Origin: Bedellia somnulentella
Taxonomy: Eukaryota > Arthropoda > Insecta > Lepidoptera > Bedelliidae
Reading direction: 5' to 3'
Assembly: GCA_963576735.1 (NCBI GenBank)
Contig: OY755181.1
Coordinates: forward strand, 1 to 64,000
DNA: 64,000 nt
Part shown: piece after piece, positions 63,186-64,000 of the stretch
Layout: every line of letters begins with the position of its first letter
Numbering within the stretch: the stretch's first letter is position 1
Notes under the pieces: model-generated
The model's database searches: none
What the model was told of the DNA's origin: nothing
What the model saw: only the letters and a program-made list of their open reading frames with translations
Made by a program: the position numbers and the translations under genes

Positions 63186-63336
63186 TAACGACATGATAGT
63201 CCAGTGGATAGAACACCCGCCTGAAAGCAGAAGGGCGTGAGTTCCAATCCTGGGTCGGGCCTACACCAATTTGTCTCTTCTAAAGTCATATGTGTGGTTA
63301 ATTTATCATGGTTGTTAACGGTGAGGGAAAAAAATA
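63186..63336 (+). mobile_element. tRNA-derived SINE (T family variant), 5' half
   Basis: GATAGTCCAGTGGATAGAAC (A box) and GTTCCAATCC (B box) with a different D-to-T spacer (CGCCTGAAAGCAGAAGGGCGTG, read in two parts), then the shared body GGGTCGGGCCTACACC. Confidence 0.75.
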
Positions 63337-63361
63337 TATAAATATAAATACAAAAAAATAT

Positions 63362-63866
63362 AACATACATACATATACTCACGGCTTTAAATCCCTAGAA
63401 GGGGTAGCCAGAGCTAAGGAATCAGAAATTCCTCAGCCACTTTTGGAAGTCTGCTGTGTAGTGTCGGCTTAGAATAGCACTACCCCATTTCTTCCGGTGG
63501 GTGTACGTAAGAGGCAACTAACGGTATTGGGGCTTTTAAGGGATTTTGGGCGATGCGGTTGGAGACCCATCACCAACAACCTTTATTTTACCATCTTTTC
63601 CCCACACAACTTCCAAAAGTGGCTGAGGAATTTCTAATTCCTTAGCTCTGGCTACCCCTTCTAGGGATTTACAGCCGTGAGTATATGTATGTATGTTCTT
63701 TTGGAAGTTGTGTGGGGAAAAGATGGTGAAATAAAGGTTGTTGGTGATGGGTCACCAACCGCATCGCCCAAAAATCCCTCAAAAGCCCCAAAACCGTTAG
63801 TCGCCTCTTACGTACACCCACCGGAAGAAATGGGGTAGTGCTATTCTAAGCCGACACTACACAGCA
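63362..63866 (-). mobile_element. SINE-like element (S family) split by another S-family copy
   Basis: The outer minus-strand copy consists of 63362-63450 and 63709-63866. The inner plus-strand copy (63451-63697) is flanked by an 11-bp direct repeat CTTTTGGAAGT (63440-63450 and 63698-63708). Confidence 0.85.
63451..63697 (+). mobile_element. SINE-like element (S family), full length, 247 bp
   Basis: CTGCTGTGTAGTGTCGGC to GTGAGTATATGTATGTATGTT, with an 11-bp target duplication, which fixes the exact ends of the family. Confidence 0.88.
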
Positions 63867-64000
63867 AAAAAATATAACATAGTTTAAAACTTAAAAAAAA
63901 TATGTTAAAATAATAATACATGTAATAAAATGAAAAACAAAATGTTAATGATAATTCATGCCCGAGCGAAGCCGGGACGGGCTGCTATCATTATATAACT

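Larger units (their letters stand above)
62181..63987 (+). mobile_element. Helitron remnant with helicase C-terminus
   Basis: Begins TCTATACTAATATTATAAAG after an A, the TC start typical of insect Helitrons, and ends with the hairpin region CCCGAGCGAAGCCGGG plus CTAT (CTRR-like) next to T-rich sequence. In between are the end of a Helitron helicase and several SINEs. The Rep domain and most of the helicase are gone. Confidence 0.6.

Overview
This is insect, almost certainly lepidopteran, nuclear DNA and it is dominated by transposable elements. Three signs point there. Runs of the arthropod telomere repeat (CCTAA)n/(TTAGG)n are interrupted by TRAS-type non-LTR retrotransposons of the R1 clade, as known from silkworm. 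R4/Dong-type elements sit beside TAA repeats. A split odorant-receptor gene (7tm_6 family) has a lepidopteran-like sequence. No bacterial features are present.

Layout. 1-4526: BEL/Pao polyprotein (gag, protease, RT, RNase H) lacking integrase. 4527-26355: head-to-tail array of five minus-strand TRAS-like elements, each separated from the next by a remnant or short run of CCTAA. Two are full length (7317-13486 and 13501-19670, both 6,170 bp). One has lost ORF2, one is a decayed divergent copy, and one (19675-20331) is a 657-bp copy with no ORFs. 26356-27678: RT/RNase H fragment in the opposite orientation beginning directly at (CCTAA)n. 27679-46538: four copies of one R4/Dong-like element. The first is split by an LTR retrotransposon (27880-35164, identical 121-bp LTRs, ATGCTG duplication) that itself carries a CR1-like LINE with intact ORFs and a SINE. 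46.5-55 kb: AT-rich DNA with SINE and LINE fragments, a Helitron end and the odorant-receptor gene (exons 52770 to 48242, minus). 55.2-59.2 kb: a second, decayed TRAS array in the same orientation, including a second copy of the short ORF-less element. 59.2-64 kb: LINE and SINE fragments, the first two exons of a small secreted-protein gene, and a Helitron remnant with a helicase C-terminus.

How the parts fit. Junctions of the TRAS-like elements fall exactly at CC|T (3' side) and GGTT|AGG (5' side), the cut sites published for the TRAS1 endonuclease, so the array looks like repeated targeted insertion. Minus-strand (TTAGG) sense elements with CCTAA on the plus strand put the telomere side to the left if the contig is not inverted. 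The fresher array is then distal and the decayed one internal.

The most interesting signals are two. First, an ~81-nt cloverleaf-like fold directly upstream of the poly(A) tail, kept in five elements with compensatory changes in all four helices. Second, the short ORF-less elements (two copies) that carry this fold, a TRAS-type 5' end and telomeric junctions, and so look like telomere-targeted non-autonomous retroelements.
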